Origin: Ferrimonas balearica
GTDB taxonomy: Bacteria; Pseudomonadota; Gammaproteobacteria; Enterobacterales; Shewanellaceae
Direction: 5' to 3'
NCBI RefSeq assembly: GCF_019802055.1
Contig: NZ_JAHVHW010000007.1
Location: 930,001 to 994,000 of the forward strand
Length of the DNA stretch: 64,000 bases
The notes under the pieces were generated by a model that did not search any database, was not told the origin of the DNA, and saw nothing but the letters and a program-made list of their open reading frames with translations. A program made the translations under genes and the position numbers. Shown here one piece after another: positions 8,198 through 18,070 of the stretch. How positions within the stretch are numbered: position 1 is the first letter of the stretch; every line of letters begins with the position of its first letter.

Positions 8198-9388
8198 TTA
8201 CCAGACTCGCAAAGCGAGGCCCTTGAGGTAGAAACCTTCCGGGTAGGCCGAGCCAATGGGGTGGTCAGAGGCTTGGGTCAGTTTTTCAATAATTTGGGCA
8301 TCCCGGCCCGCATCCAGTGCCGCGTCAGCGACGATCTTCTGGAACAGCGCGGCGTCCATCAATCCGGAGCAGGAGTAGGTCAACAGGATGCCACCGGGTT
8401 TCAGGCACTGCATAGCCACCAGGTTGATGTCCTTGTAGCCGCGGCAGGCGCCGGGCAGCTGAGCCTTGTTGTCGGCGAACTTCGGCGGATCCAGAATGAT
8501 CACATCAAACTGCTCACCTTCATCGCGGTACTGGCGCAGCAGCTTGAAAACGTCCGCTTCCACATTGTTCAGGCGGGACAGGTCCAGACCATTGATCTCC
8601 GCACTCTGCTGAGCCAGAGCGAGAGCCGGCGCGGACACGTCGACATTCACCACTTCAGCTGCACCGGCCTTGAGAGCGTAGGTGCCAAATCCGCCGGAGT
8701 AGCTGAAGCAGTTCAGTACCCGTTGATCTTTGACATAGCGGCTGGCGGCCAGACGGTTGTCACGCTGGTCCAGATAGGCGCCGGTTTTGTGGCCATGCTC
8801 CACATCCACCAGCAGTTTGACGCCATTCTCTTCAAACACCATCGGCTGAGCGGGCAGGGTGCCGTGCAGCAGCCCGGAAACCGGCTTCAGACCCTCTTTC
8901 TTCCGCACGTCCACGTCGGAGCGCTCATAGATGGCGCAAGTGGGGAACTGGTCCACCAGCACTTTGACCAGAGTGTCACGATGCATTTCAGCACCGGCGC
9001 TCAGCAGCTGGCACACCAGCACATCGGCAAAACGGTCGATGGTGATGCCCGGCAGGCCATCAGACTCGCCGGCAACCAGACGATAGCCGGTCAGGCCATC
9101 ACGCTCGATCAGAAACTCGCGGCCGGCTTGGGCACGTGCCACACGGCGGGCAAAAAACGCCTCGTCGACCGCTTCGTTCTTGTCGAACGTCCAGATACGA
9201 ACCCGGATCTGACTTTGCGGTGAGTAGGCACCACGGCCCAGCCATCGTCCATCCTTGGCGTAGACCTCGACGGTGTCGCCCAGCTCTGCGTGGCCTTCAA
9301 CCCGCTCGATGCCATTGGAAAACACCCAAGGGTGACGGCGCAGCAGGGATTTCTCTCGGGATTTTTTCAGGATGACTTTGGCGACCAT
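8198..9388 (-). CDS. rlmI: 23S rRNA (cytosine-1962-C5)-methyltransferase RlmI
   Basis: This 396-residue protein matches E. coli RlmI along its whole length. It has an N-terminal PUA domain (about residues 1-75, including [13 protein letters not shown]), an RNA-binding linker with [14 protein letters not shown], and a C-terminal Rossmann methyltransferase domain: [12 protein letters not shown] binds S-adenosylmethionine, DPPKFADNK is the substrate motif, and YSCSGLMD carries the catalytic Cys. It should methylate C1962 of 23S rRNA. Monocistronic and divergent from cmoM, with a terminator just after the stop. Confidence 0.96.
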   Translation of the reverse strand: MVAKVILKKSREKSLLRRHPWVFSNGIERVEGHAELGDTVEVYAKDGRWLGRGAYSPQSQIRVRIWTFDKNEAVDEAFFARRVARAQAGREFLIERDGLTGYRLVAGESDGLPGITIDRFADVLVCQLLSAGAEMHRDTLVKVLVDQFPTCAIYERSDVDVRKKEGLKPVSGLLHGTLPAQPMVFEENGVKLLVDVEHGHKTGAYLDQRDNRLAASRYVKDQRVLNCFSYSGGFGTYALKAGAAEVVNVDVSAPALALAQQSAEINGLDLSRLNNVEADVFKLLRQYRDEGEQFDVIILDPPKFADNKAQLPGACRGYKDINLVAMQCLKPGGILLTYSCSGLMDAALFQKIVADAALDAGRDAQIIEKLTQASDHPIGSAYPEGFYLKGLALRVW

Positions 9389-9546
9389 GGTGCTCGGGTC
9401 CGGGAAGGGAGGAAAGAGGGCGGATTTTAGGCCCAGTGTGCGACACAGGCAAGGGGCGCGGTGGAGTTTTCGTCGTTTGGGCAGACGCTTGAGTTCAATT
9501 GCATCGCCTTATGCGACAATGGTTCCGTGTGATTGAGGAGCGTTGA

Positions 9547-10323
9547 GTGAACGACACCAACTTTGACGGCCGAGCCCGCAAGTTTGCGGACAACATTTAT
9601 GGCACCAGCAAGGGACAGGTCCGCGAAGCGGTACTGTGGCACCAACTGCAGCAGCGCTTTCTGCCGCGCTTGAGCGAGCAAAGCCCGATCCTGGATGCCG
9701 GCGGCGGGCAGGGCCAGATGGCGCGCCGTATGGCGGACGCCGGTTTTCCTGTGCTGCTGAACGATCTCTCTGGCGAGATGCTGACGATGGCGCGCGGCAG
9801 GGCAGAGGAGAGTGGCCTGGCGGACCTGTTTGACTACCTTCAGGGGCCGATTCAGGCGTTGCCCGAGCAGATTGAACAGCCCTTTATGGGTGTGGTTTGC
9901 CATGCAGTATTGGAGTGGTCCAACGAGCCGCAGGCGGTCTTGGCGGCTCTGGCTCAGTGCCTGGCACCCGGTGGCGTACTCTCTCTGGCGTTCTTTAACC
10001 ATTTGGGCGCGGAGTTCCACAACCTGGTGGCGGGCAACTTCGATAACCTTGGGGAGGCGATGACCAGCCGCAAGACCCGACGGGTACGAATGGTGCCTCA
10101 TTCTCCGTTGAAGAACGAGGATGTGATCCTGTGGCTGGAGGCGCTGGGGCTGAGAGTCGAGCATCAGTGCGGCGTTAGGGTGATCCACGACTACCTGAGA
10201 GACAAATCCCTGCAGCGCACGGATTTGGAGCGTCTGATTGAACTGGAACTGGCCTACTGCGAGCGTCCGCACTATCGGGACCTGGGTCGATACACCCATC
10301 TTTTGGTGAGCAAACCGGAATAG
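9547..10323 (+). CDS. cmoM: tRNA 5-carboxymethoxyuridine methyltransferase CmoM
   Basis: This 258-residue SAM-dependent methyltransferase matches CmoM (formerly SmtA): it begins with DTNFDGRARKFADNIYG, and motif I is ILDAGGGQGQMARRMA at about residues 48-63, followed by LLNDLSGEML. It methylates the carboxymethoxy group of cmo5U34 in certain tRNAs. The start is GTG with a GAGGAG ribosome site six bases before. In E. coli the homologue heads the smtA-mukFEB operon; here it stands next to a MukBEF-like operon but convergent with it, a rearranged version of that neighbourhood. Confidence 0.93.
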   Translation: MNDTNFDGRARKFADNIYGTSKGQVREAVLWHQLQQRFLPRLSEQSPILDAGGGQGQMARRMADAGFPVLLNDLSGEMLTMARGRAEESGLADLFDYLQGPIQALPEQIEQPFMGVVCHAVLEWSNEPQAVLAALAQCLAPGGVLSLAFFNHLGAEFHNLVAGNFDNLGEAMTSRKTRRVRMVPHSPLKNEDVILWLEALGLRVEHQCGVRVIHDYLRDKSLQRTDLERLIELELAYCERPHYRDLGRYTHLLVSKPE

Positions 10324-10335
10324 AACCGACACAAC

Positions 10336-10362
10336 AAAGCCGGCTTCAAGCCGGCTTTTTTA
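10336..10362 (+). terminator. Terminator between cmoM and the mukF-like gene
   Basis: Nine-bp stem (AAAGCCGGC / GCCGGCTTT) and a run of T after it; lies between convergent stops. Confidence 0.8.
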
Positions 10363-10378
10363 TTGTTGCTGATAACCC

Positions 10379-11596
10379 TTAACGCAGCGCTACCCGAACG
10401 TCCTGAATGTACTTGTTACCGCTGAAAATCGGGTGATCCACCAGAGAGGGATCCAGCGCAAAGCAGTCCTGATGTTCCTTGGGCAGGCTGTCGAAGGCGC
10501 CAATCACCTGGTACAGCCAGGCTTCCTGTGGCCAATCCAGCGCGTTGTGCTTCAGGTATTCCAGAGCAGACAGGGGCTCGGCGCGATCGATCGCCGCGCA
10601 GTAGAAGCGATCCACATCCTGTTTGAGACCATCGTCACTCAGGGTGTAATCCTCAGCCTGAGTCAGCTCAAACGCTTCGCCATGGGCCAGACGGGCGGCA
10701 GCCGCGTCCCGCTCCGGCCGTCGGATCTGGGCAACCAGCTCCAACAACACCTGCTCTTCGTCCGCCTGAGTGATGTCTACCGCTGCGGGAGCAAGAATCG
10801 CCTCCGCCTGGGTGAACAGGGAGGGGACATGAACCCGATCCAGATGGGGCCCAACCCGGTAATCCGGGTGCTGTTCGCAGTGCAGCAGGAAGCCTTTGAG
10901 CAACCGGGTACGCCCCTGGATCTCGCGGAAGCGTCCCAGCAAGGCCAGCAGGCGACTCTGCACCACCGCCATCTCCTGGGTGCAATCCACCAGCGTGTGT
11001 TGCAGGCCAACCACCAACAAGCGGCGTAGCTCACGGGCGTCGCCGGCCAGTTCCGCCAGTTCGTCAAAGCGGAACAGCTCCAAACTGGCCAGCAGTTCGA
11101 TCACCTGTTCCTGAGCCAACCGGTTTTCCCGGATCTTGGCCTCAATGGTGCCGACGTAGCCGAACTCATTGTTGATCCGGGACCAGAGGCTGCGGGTCGA
11201 GTAGCGCAGGCTCTCTTTCAGGCCAAACACCAGCTCCTGCAGTTCCTGCAGATGGACATCCGCTGCTGGGTAGTCGTGCAGGTGCAGCGCTTCCTTGTAA
11301 TGACCCGCCAGGGTTTTCATGGTCGCCAGCGCTGAGCCGATGTTGGCGTCCACCTGTCGGTTGCGCTCATCTTTGAGCGCCTCTTCCAGCATCTGACGAA
11401 CCGGGCGGGCGAGGCGCAGCGGCTCATCCGGTTCGCTGCGCTTGAGAATGCCGTTCTGGACCAGCTTATCGATCGCCTTGGCGTTCTCTTCGTTAACTTC
11501 AGCCGTGCCCGCCACGTAGGTGTCCATCACCAACGCGGAGTGACGACTGAGCAGACTCAGAAAGCGTTTGCCTGCGTCGTGCAGATGATCGCTCAC
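10379..11596 (-). CDS. MukF/MksF-like kleisin subunit of an SMC complex
   Basis: A 405-residue, mostly helical protein, last gene of a three-gene SMC operon. Residues 8-65 look like an N-terminal winged helix, followed by long helices (about 90-230) and a C-terminal part (310-400) ending in a probable second winged-helix region. Length is close to MukF (440) and MksF. The assignment as kleisin rests mainly on context: its ATG overlaps the stop of the MukE-like gene by four bases, and the SMC ATPase is two genes upstream. In MukFEB and MksFEB operons the F gene comes first; here it is last. No JetD-type nuclease gene follows. Confidence 0.65.
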   Translation of the reverse strand: MSDHLHDAGKRFLSLLSRHSALVMDTYVAGTAEVNEENAKAIDKLVQNGILKRSEPDEPLRLARPVRQMLEEALKDERNRQVDANIGSALATMKTLAGHYKEALHLHDYPAADVHLQELQELVFGLKESLRYSTRSLWSRINNEFGYVGTIEAKIRENRLAQEQVIELLASLELFRFDELAELAGDARELRRLLVVGLQHTLVDCTQEMAVVQSRLLALLGRFREIQGRTRLLKGFLLHCEQHPDYRVGPHLDRVHVPSLFTQAEAILAPAAVDITQADEEQVLLELVAQIRRPERDAAAARLAHGEAFELTQAEDYTLSDDGLKQDVDRFYCAAIDRAEPLSALEYLKHNALDWPQEAWLYQVIGAFDSLPKEHQDCFALDPSLVDHPIFSGNKYIQDVRVALR

Positions 11597-12225
11597 AACA
11601 GGGTCTCCTGCTTCATCACTTCCGCTTTCTGCTCAAGCGCCAGGGATTCGGTCTCGTCGATAAAACGCAGCACCTCGTACAGATATTCCACTTTGCCGGT
11701 GGCCTGGTAGATCTGCTTCTCCGCGTTGGGGCGTACCAGGTATCCCATCTCGCACAGGCGCTTAAAGATCTGCTTAAGCTGACCCTCAACGCTGGTGGAG
11801 GTGGAGTTGAACAGACGGAAACGGGCGATCTTCGCCAACTGCTCAGAGAGCGCAGGAACGTCTTCGATGGTGGTTTGCAGCTCATTGAGGCGCACCCGGA
11901 CGCCCTGGGCCAGCGGTTCGTCACCGGAGCCTGCTTCCTGCACCAGAACCATCCAATGCACCAGAGGTTGAAGCGACTGCACCACTTCCTGAAACTGCTG
12001 GCCCAGGTGCTCACGTTCCGGCTCGCCCAGGTCCTGATAGCTGGCGTAGAACACGGTCTCCCCGGCAGCGCTGCTGACGCTCCGGTTCAACACGGCCAGG
12101 TGGTCATTCACCTGTTGGCGCTTGCTCTCATTGGCAAGCAGTTCCCAAGCGGCTTCGTCGCTGATTTTGCAGATGAACTCACCACGCAGCAGGCTTTCAA
12201 TAACACGACCGGTTTCGCTTCTCAT
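11593..12225 (-). CDS. MukE/MksE/JetB-like subunit of an SMC complex
   Basis: This 210-residue protein lies between the kleisin and the ATPase genes, overlapping each by four bases (ATGA-type junctions), which implies tightly coupled synthesis. It starts VIESLLRGEFICKISDEAAW and has two likely winged-helix regions, the second near residues 145-195 (QLKQIFKRLCEMGYLVRP...YLYEVLRFI). Size and arrangement fit MukE/MksE/JetB (DUF4194-like) proteins that bind kleisin and DNA. Sequence similarity to E. coli MukE is not obvious by eye, so the call depends on context. Confidence 0.65.
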   Translation of the reverse strand: MRSETGRVIESLLRGEFICKISDEAAWELLANESKRQQVNDHLAVLNRSVSSAAGETVFYASYQDLGEPEREHLGQQFQEVVQSLQPLVHWMVLVQEAGSGDEPLAQGVRVRLNELQTTIEDVPALSEQLAKIARFRLFNSTSTSVEGQLKQIFKRLCEMGYLVRPNAEKQIYQATGKVEYLYEVLRFIDETESLALEQKAEVMKQETLL

Positions 12226-15200
12226 GCGGTGAGCTCCTCCTGCATGGCGCGGGCTTTCAGGCGCTCCGCGATGGGGCTGACTTTGGGTTGCACCACCTGC
12301 AGCTGGCGGGTGGTCTTATTGATGATGTAGCGGTTTTGGAACAGGGCCAGCACCTCGGATTCCGGGTTGGGGAACGCCCCAAGCACGGCAATCCGGTTGT
12401 TTTCACAGGCGTCGAAGATCTTCTTCACGTTACCGTGGTGCAGGGTACCCAGCTCATCAATGGGCCAGTGAATGATGGTGCCCGCATTGCCCCGAAGCAG
12501 GCGGGTGAAGGCCAGCAGGAACTTACAGAGGATCAGGTACGCCATGCCGTGACTGGAGGATTCATTCAGTTGACGGTCGGTGCGGATGATCAGGTCAGAA
12601 TTCCCCTCCCGCAGACGCAGCTCAATCTCCAGCAGTTTGGCGATGCTGCCGGACAGTGCAGCGCGGCCAATCACTTCAAGGGCGCGGCGCAGACGCTGGG
12701 CGTACTCCTCGCCGGGCAGACCCGCAAAGCCCTGTGCCTGCCACTGCTGGTGGCTCTGAATAAAGGCAGTCAGCTCGTCCCAGAACTCCAGCTCACTGAT
12801 GCGGGAGCGGATCTTCACCTCGGAGCCGGAAACGCCGTCCAGGAACAGCTCTTCACCCACTTCGCGGGTGATGCGGGCGGACTGTGTGCCGATCCGCTTA
12901 TCGATGTCAGCCAGAACGTGGTAGTAGCTCTCCAGCTCCTTACCGAAGGTCTGGCCGGTGGTGCGCAGCACCTCCATACGGGAGGGCAGCAGGTGGTTCA
13001 TCATGTACTGCAGATGAGGCACCAGCTTCATATGATCCAGCTTGGCGACACCGAGTTCGTTGTCCGGGGTGCTGAGGCAGTCGCTGCGCCACTGCTCCCA
13101 GTTGGCGGCCAGTTCCGGGCCAGCTTTCTGGCCAATCAGGCTGTCGAAGTGCTCCACCTGCTGTTTGATGACAGAAAGGTGCTGCTCCCGGGCCTGAAGC
13201 TTCTCCTGAGCATCACGTAGGCGTTCATCCAGCGGCGCGGCAGCGTAATTGTCGGCCTTGGGTTGAGCCGCCAGAGCGAGCTTGGTCAGCGCCGACAGCA
13301 GCTGCTTCAGTTGCTCAAGTTGCTCGTTGGCGCGGGTCAGGGACTGTTCTGCCTGCTTTTGGGACGCTTTCAGCTCGTCACAGAGGACCTTGTGCTCGCG
13401 CTGCAGTTTAGCCAGTACCTGATCCAGCTCCAGAATCTCACGCTGGGCGACCGCCAGCTTGTCCTGCAATTGGGGCTGCTCAAGGCTGAAGGGGCCCTTA
13501 AACCAGATCTGGTAGTTGGCCACCTTGTCTCGCATCGATTCGGTACGACCAATCTTCTGGTCCAGATCGTGGATCTGCTCTTTCAGGGCCAGGATCTGGC
13601 TGTCATCGACGCCGCGCTCTTTCAGCTCCGCCTGGTACCAGCGTTCACACTCGGCCAGTTCCTCGCTCTTCTGAGCGCGACGGTTGGCCAGTTCGCCGGA
13701 GAGCTGGGTTAGCTGCTCTTCAACATTGCCCAGACGCTCCTGCCAGAACGCCTCTTTATCCATTCGGGCTTCAATCTGCTGGGCTTTGAGGTCCTCCACA
13801 AAGCCTTCGTACTCGCTTACCAGCTTTTTCAGCTCCGCCTGTACGGCCTTGAGCTGCTTTTCAGACGCCAGCTTGCGCTCGGCAATCGCGGCGCGCAGAG
13901 CGTGGGTCAGCTGCTTTTTCTCATCCAGCAGACGAGCGTGCTGGCTCTTGGCGCTCTGGTATTGGGTCTGAGCACGGATAACCGCTTCGCTGGCAGCCTG
14001 AAGCTCGGACTGCTGTGCTTCGATGCGCGCTTCCAACTGGCTCTGTTCATTGCGGCACAACTCCAGCGCCTGACGGGCCAGCTCCGCACGCTGTTCCAGT
14101 TGCTGCTCATTCTGCGCGTATTCCGGCGCGTCCAGATTGCCCAGCTCCAGCTCGACGCCAAACAGCACCGGCTCATCGTTGCCAAGGGCGGGTTTCAGAT
14201 CGCCACGCTTCAGCAGTTCCGGGCGGATCACTTTACCGATGGTGTGGATCCAGTCCGGTTTCTCCTGACGTAGAAACTTCAACAGGGAGTGGTCTTTCGG
14301 GAAACGCAGCTCGTCGATGGCGTCGTAGTCGGCCTGACACTGGGTCTGGCGCTGACGCAGCTGTCTGAGCTGCTCCTGAAGGCCCTGACGGGCCTGCCGC
14401 TGACGCTGTTCCTCTTCACGGTGCTGGTCAAGCACCTGCTCGGCACTTTGCTGCTGCTGATAGGCTTCATCAATGCGGGCTTCCAGCAGCTCCAACTGAC
14501 GGCGCTCGTCGGTGCTGTAACCGGCGCTGTCGCAGGCCAGTTGAAGACGCTGTTGCTCCAGCTCAAGGGTTTTCAGTTCAGACTGGTGGCGCTGCTCGGC
14601 AGCCTGGCTCTGGTTGCGGAAACCGTCCTCAAGGGCGCGGATCTCGTTCTGCTGCTGGCGCTGCAGATCCGCCTGCTGGCTGCGGGCCTGATCCTGGCGT
14701 TCACGCAGGGATTCGATGGCCGCATTATTGCGTACTTCGATCTGGCCGCGGTGCTGAGTGTAGGTGGCCTCAATATCGGAGTGTTTTTCGGTCAGCAGGG
14801 TGTGACGCTCGCGCAGATCCTGCAGGTCGGCGCGCCATTGGCCGATGCGTTCCAGGTCCCGGGCGGCGGACTCAATGTCCATCTCCAGCCAGTTCTGGTG
14901 TTCATCTTCGATCTGCTCCAGTCGCTGCTCGTAGCTGTTGGCGTCGGAACGAGCGTCTGCCCGTTTGTCCTTCAGTTCGCTGCTCTGGGCCTCAAACTCG
15001 CGCACCGCCTCTTCCAACTGGGCCAGGCACTCGCGACGTTCCCGCTGATGGGCTTCAATCGCCTCCTCAAGCAGGATTTTGTCGCTGCCGAAGCCTGCCT
15101 TGAGGCCAGCCAACTCCTGTTCGCACATCAGGAACGCGTCATAGCGCTGCTCCAGTTTGGCAAACTGCGGGCGGGTCTGTTCAAAGTGCTGCACCAGCTG

Positions 15201-15917
15201 GCTTTCGCGGATCCACTCATCAACGCGGTTGGCATTGAGTCGGGTCTGCGGGGTTTCCACGCCATCCTCCTCAAGAATGGCGGCCACCATCTGACGGATG
15301 GTCTCCATTTTGCCCTCTTTAGAGTGCACGGCGCGAACCAGCTTCTCCATATGGCGGAGGGAGGCGTTGGGCTCACACAGGGCAAACCGGGCGGCGCAGT
15401 CGCGCAGTTCGCGGCTGTTGGAGGCGGCGTTCATCAGGCCACGGTCGTTCTGGATGATCGCCCGGTATTCTTTTACCGAGGTGATCTGGTTGGAAACCGC
15501 GACCCCCTGATCACGGAACACCTTACGCATCTCGCCGCTGGTGTGGCAGACCACCTTGTCGTCCTGACGGGACTTAATGTAGTCCTCCATGTCGAAGCCC
15601 TTGTCGACAAAACGGTACTGCACCCCTTTACCGTCGCCGGCGGAGGAGAGCACGGTTTGCGCCAGGGCGCCACAGGGGCGTTCGTATTCGTAGATGATGT
15701 AGCTGGCATCGGTAGGCAGGTACCAGCGCTCAAAGCTGTCCCGGGTGGCGGGCACGACCCGGCTGGGGTATTCGCCATAAAAGACCGGCACCAGACGTTG
15801 CAGTGTGGTTTTACCGGAGGCGTTGGTACCACAGATGTTGGTGTGGCCGTCCAGTTTCAGTTCGACCTCACCGGGCAGGTGGGTCGCGATCAGAATGATG
15901 CGCTTAAGGGTCGACAT
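12222..15917 (-). CDS. SMC-like ATPase of the MukB/MksB/JetC superfamily
   Basis: A 1231-residue ATPase with N-terminal Walker A (GTNASGKT, residues 30-37), long coiled coils, a central non-coiled segment of about residues 540-610 (including KVIRPELLKRGDLKP and LFGVELELGNLDAPEYA) that looks like a small hinge, and a C-terminal head with signature ESSSHGMAYLI and Walker B IIHWPIDELG (about 1148-1157). The head motifs differ from canonical MukB and from Pseudomonas MksB as I recall them. It is shorter than MukB (about 1486) and longer than typical MksB. First gene of the operon; likely role in DNA loop extrusion for chromosome organisation or plasmid defence. Confidence 0.8.
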   Translation of the reverse strand: MSTLKRIILIATHLPGEVELKLDGHTNICGTNASGKTTLQRLVPVFYGEYPSRVVPATRDSFERWYLPTDASYIIYEYERPCGALAQTVLSSAGDGKGVQYRFVDKGFDMEDYIKSRQDDKVVCHTSGEMRKVFRDQGVAVSNQITSVKEYRAIIQNDRGLMNAASNSRELRDCAARFALCEPNASLRHMEKLVRAVHSKEGKMETIRQMVAAILEEDGVETPQTRLNANRVDEWIRESQLVQHFEQTRPQFAKLEQRYDAFLMCEQELAGLKAGFGSDKILLEEAIEAHQRERRECLAQLEEAVREFEAQSSELKDKRADARSDANSYEQRLEQIEDEHQNWLEMDIESAARDLERIGQWRADLQDLRERHTLLTEKHSDIEATYTQHRGQIEVRNNAAIESLRERQDQARSQQADLQRQQQNEIRALEDGFRNQSQAAEQRHQSELKTLELEQQRLQLACDSAGYSTDERRQLELLEARIDEAYQQQQSAEQVLDQHREEEQRQRQARQGLQEQLRQLRQRQTQCQADYDAIDELRFPKDHSLLKFLRQEKPDWIHTIGKVIRPELLKRGDLKPALGNDEPVLFGVELELGNLDAPEYAQNEQQLEQRAELARQALELCRNEQSQLEARIEAQQSELQAASEAVIRAQTQYQSAKSQHARLLDEKKQLTHALRAAIAERKLASEKQLKAVQAELKKLVSEYEGFVEDLKAQQIEARMDKEAFWQERLGNVEEQLTQLSGELANRRAQKSEELAECERWYQAELKERGVDDSQILALKEQIHDLDQKIGRTESMRDKVANYQIWFKGPFSLEQPQLQDKLAVAQREILELDQVLAKLQREHKVLCDELKASQKQAEQSLTRANEQLEQLKQLLSALTKLALAAQPKADNYAAAPLDERLRDAQEKLQAREQHLSVIKQQVEHFDSLIGQKAGPELAANWEQWRSDCLSTPDNELGVAKLDHMKLVPHLQYMMNHLLPSRMEVLRTTGQTFGKELESYYHVLADIDKRIGTQSARITREVGEELFLDGVSGSEVKIRSRISELEFWDELTAFIQSHQQWQAQGFAGLPGEEYAQRLRRALEVIGRAALSGSIAKLLEIELRLREGNSDLIIRTDRQLNESSSHGMAYLILCKFLLAFTRLLRGNAGTIIHWPIDELGTLHHGNVKKIFDACENNRIAVLGAFPNPESEVLALFQNRYIINKTTRQLQVVQPKVSPIAERLKARAMQEELTA

Positions 15918-16230
15918 AGCCTATTTTTTTGCAAGCCTGATAGCAGTGGCGGGGATCCGCTTGGCCCGAAACGACTGGAAGGGGGCCGGGACCACAGAAG
16001 GGGCAGATCCGCCGGGTTTTAAAAACCCTCATCTTATCACCCGAAGTGCGCAGGAAATCAATGGGGAAGCCCGGTTGGTGCATCCTTGAGCGATGCGGGG
16101 AGATTTCGTTCGCCTGAATGGCAATCGATGAACCGTTATTGTCGGTGAGATCCAACTCCCCGTCCTATCAGTTGACATCCTCTTACTAAAATCGCATGTT
16201 GAACGCCGTTTTATGTAGTGAGGTAGCGGT
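15918..16230. promoter_or_regulatory. Divergent promoter region, SMC operon / MepM-like gene
   Basis: This 313-base gap separates two divergent genes. On the plus strand a TTGACA at 16172-16177 is a good -35 box, but the matching -10 (CATGTT) is weak. A minus-strand frame with CPFC and C-x-x-x-C residues runs through it; I could not match it to a family and do not call it. Confidence 0.4.
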
Positions 16231-18033
16231 GTGTTTCGATCTTGGGGCAAGGGGTCGGAGGCGGATGCCATGCGGCGACGCCAACGACGGTTGCAAAATC
16301 AGCTGAAAAAGCGACAGGCCTATGCGCCATCGCGGCAGGCTCGCCCCTTTGGACAACCGCATCCGGTGGCCAGCGCGCTGCGCGCCATTCTGCCCTCCCG
16401 CCGCACCTCTATGATGGCCTGCGCCGCTGCTGCGCTGGTCGGTGGCGTGTTCCTGATTAAACCCTCCGGCGAGCCCTCTACCGGCAGCAAGACCGCCTCC
16501 TCAAACCGCGTTGAACTGGATTGGCAAAGCGCCACGCCAGCGGAGGAGTCCCCCTCCTTTACTGCGGCACCACAGCGTCCCGAACGTCAGCCGGCATCCG
16601 AGCCCGAAGTGGAAGCGGCTCAGCCAGAAACGAAGCCGGTTGAGTTGGCGCAGGCGTCCGAGAGCGACGTTACCGTCAATTTCGACCCGGCGGAGACTGA
16701 CTCAGCCGCTCAACCGCGGGTGGCTGAAGCCGAGCTGGAAGGGGAAGAGAACCTGGCGCATCTCCCTGAACCTGAAGTCCATGCCAAAGCGGGCTGGCTG
16801 GCGCGTCTGTTTGGCTGGGATAAAGAGGCCAATGTGGCGGTCGTAACCCCGGACCAGGCGGAAGTGGTTATTCATCCCCCCGAGGTGGAAGAGCCGGCCG
16901 TGGTGGAGCCGTTGGGCCCCGAGGTACATCACTACACCATCGCCAAGGGCGATACCCTTAGTGGTCTGTTCAGCCGCTTCGGTATTGGTCAGGCCGAGAT
17001 GTACCGGGTGCTGGAAGCGGATTACTCCGTGCTGGCGCTGGATACCCTGATGCCGGGCAATGACCTGATCCTGGAGCAAGATCGGGATACCCATGCTCTG
17101 AACCGTTTGGAGTTGGTGTTTAACGTCGCCCACCGTGTGGTGTACGAACGCCAGAGCGATGACAGCTTCGCGGTGGAGGAGACGCGTCTCGACGGCGATT
17201 GGATCGCCTCCGCGGTGGACACCGAGATCAATGGCAGCTTCTACCTCTCTGCAGAGCGGGCGGGGCTGACTCCGGCCGAGATCACCCGCATCACCACCCT
17301 GTTTAAAGACAAATTGGATTTCCGCCGTCAGCTTCGTGCTGGCGACACGGTTCGAGTGCTGCGTGAAGCGCAGTATGTCGAAGGGGAAGCCACCGGCCAG
17401 GATCGCCTGCTGGCGGTGATCTTTGCCGGCCGCAACTGGGAGCAAAGTGCGTATCTGCACGATGACGGCAGTTACTACGACAATGAGGGTAACAGCCTCT
17501 CTCGCGCATTTATGCGAGTGCCCGTGAAGGGCAAGTACCGCCTGAGCTCCCACTTTAACGGCAATCGTCGCCACCCGGTGACCGGCCGTGTTGCGCCCCA
17601 TAACGGTACGGACTTTGCCGCGCCGACAGGTACGCCGATTCTGGCGGCGGGTGATGGCCGTATTACCCGGGTGGAGAATCACCCCATCGCCGGTAAATAC
17701 GTGGTGATTGAGCATGGCGGTCAGTACCGCACCCGTTACCTTCATATGTCGCGCATCGATGTGAAGCGTGGCCAGACCGTGACCCGTGGTCAGCAGATCG
17801 GAGCCATTGGCGCAACCGGTCGTGTGACCGGGCCGCACCTGCACTATGAGTTCCACATCAGGGGACGTCCGGTTAACGCCATGACCGCCAACATCCCGAT
17901 GGCGACATCGGTGGAAAAGGCCGAGAAACAGGCGTTTTTGGCCAAGGTGTACCAATACCAGGCTCAGATGGCTCAACTGGCTAAGACCGACCACGGTGAT
18001 GACACTGCATCCGGACCCGCCGGGGCGGGCTGA
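16231..18033 (+). CDS. MepM-like murein DD-endopeptidase (LysM-type + M23)
   Basis: This 600-residue protein has a basic cytoplasmic head, one membrane anchor near residues 62-77, a low-complexity acidic and proline-rich linker (80-225), a LysM/OapA-like domain beginning VHHYTIAKGDTLSGLF (about 231-300), and a C-terminal M23 domain with HNGTDFAAPTGTPI (first zinc ligands) and GPHLHYEFH (HxH, intact). It is the usual MepM layout but about 160 residues longer than the E. coli protein because of the linker. It should hydrolyse D-Ala-mDAP cross-links during wall growth. The start is GTG with a GAGG site; an ATG at residue 14 is possible. Confidence 0.9.
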   Translation: MFRSWGKGSEADAMRRRQRRLQNQLKKRQAYAPSRQARPFGQPHPVASALRAILPSRRTSMMACAAAALVGGVFLIKPSGEPSTGSKTASSNRVELDWQSATPAEESPSFTAAPQRPERQPASEPEVEAAQPETKPVELAQASESDVTVNFDPAETDSAAQPRVAEAELEGEENLAHLPEPEVHAKAGWLARLFGWDKEANVAVVTPDQAEVVIHPPEVEEPAVVEPLGPEVHHYTIAKGDTLSGLFSRFGIGQAEMYRVLEADYSVLALDTLMPGNDLILEQDRDTHALNRLELVFNVAHRVVYERQSDDSFAVEETRLDGDWIASAVDTEINGSFYLSAERAGLTPAEITRITTLFKDKLDFRRQLRAGDTVRVLREAQYVEGEATGQDRLLAVIFAGRNWEQSAYLHDDGSYYDNEGNSLSRAFMRVPVKGKYRLSSHFNGNRRHPVTGRVAPHNGTDFAAPTGTPILAAGDGRITRVENHPIAGKYVVIEHGGQYRTRYLHMSRIDVKRGQTVTRGQQIGAIGATGRVTGPHLHYEFHIRGRPVNAMTANIPMATSVEKAEKQAFLAKVYQYQAQMAQLAKTDHGDDTASGPAGAG

Positions 18034-18044
18034 ATCACGAACAG

Positions 18045-18070
18045 AAAAGGCGCCGACAGGCGCTTTTTTT
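18045..18070 (+). terminator. Terminator after the MepM-like gene
   Basis: GC-rich hairpin (AAAAGGCGCC / GGCGCTTTT, one bulge) followed by seven T. Confidence 0.75.

Noticed and set aside
8153-9223. 356-codon open frame antisense to rlmI
   Set aside because: Shadow frame; rlmI matches its family end to end.
10379-15917. Complete Wadjet (JetABCD) defence system
   Set aside because: No JetD-like nuclease gene on either side, and gene order is reversed; only the three SMC subunits are present.
14289-16022. 577-codon open frame antisense to the SMC ATPase
   Set aside because: Leu-rich antisense of the coiled-coil codons; no domain.
15904-16155. Minus-strand frame with CPFC and further Cys before the SMC ATPase gene
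   Set aside because: Cys spacing suggested a zinc ribbon, but no family matches and it runs into the ATPase start; likely chance.
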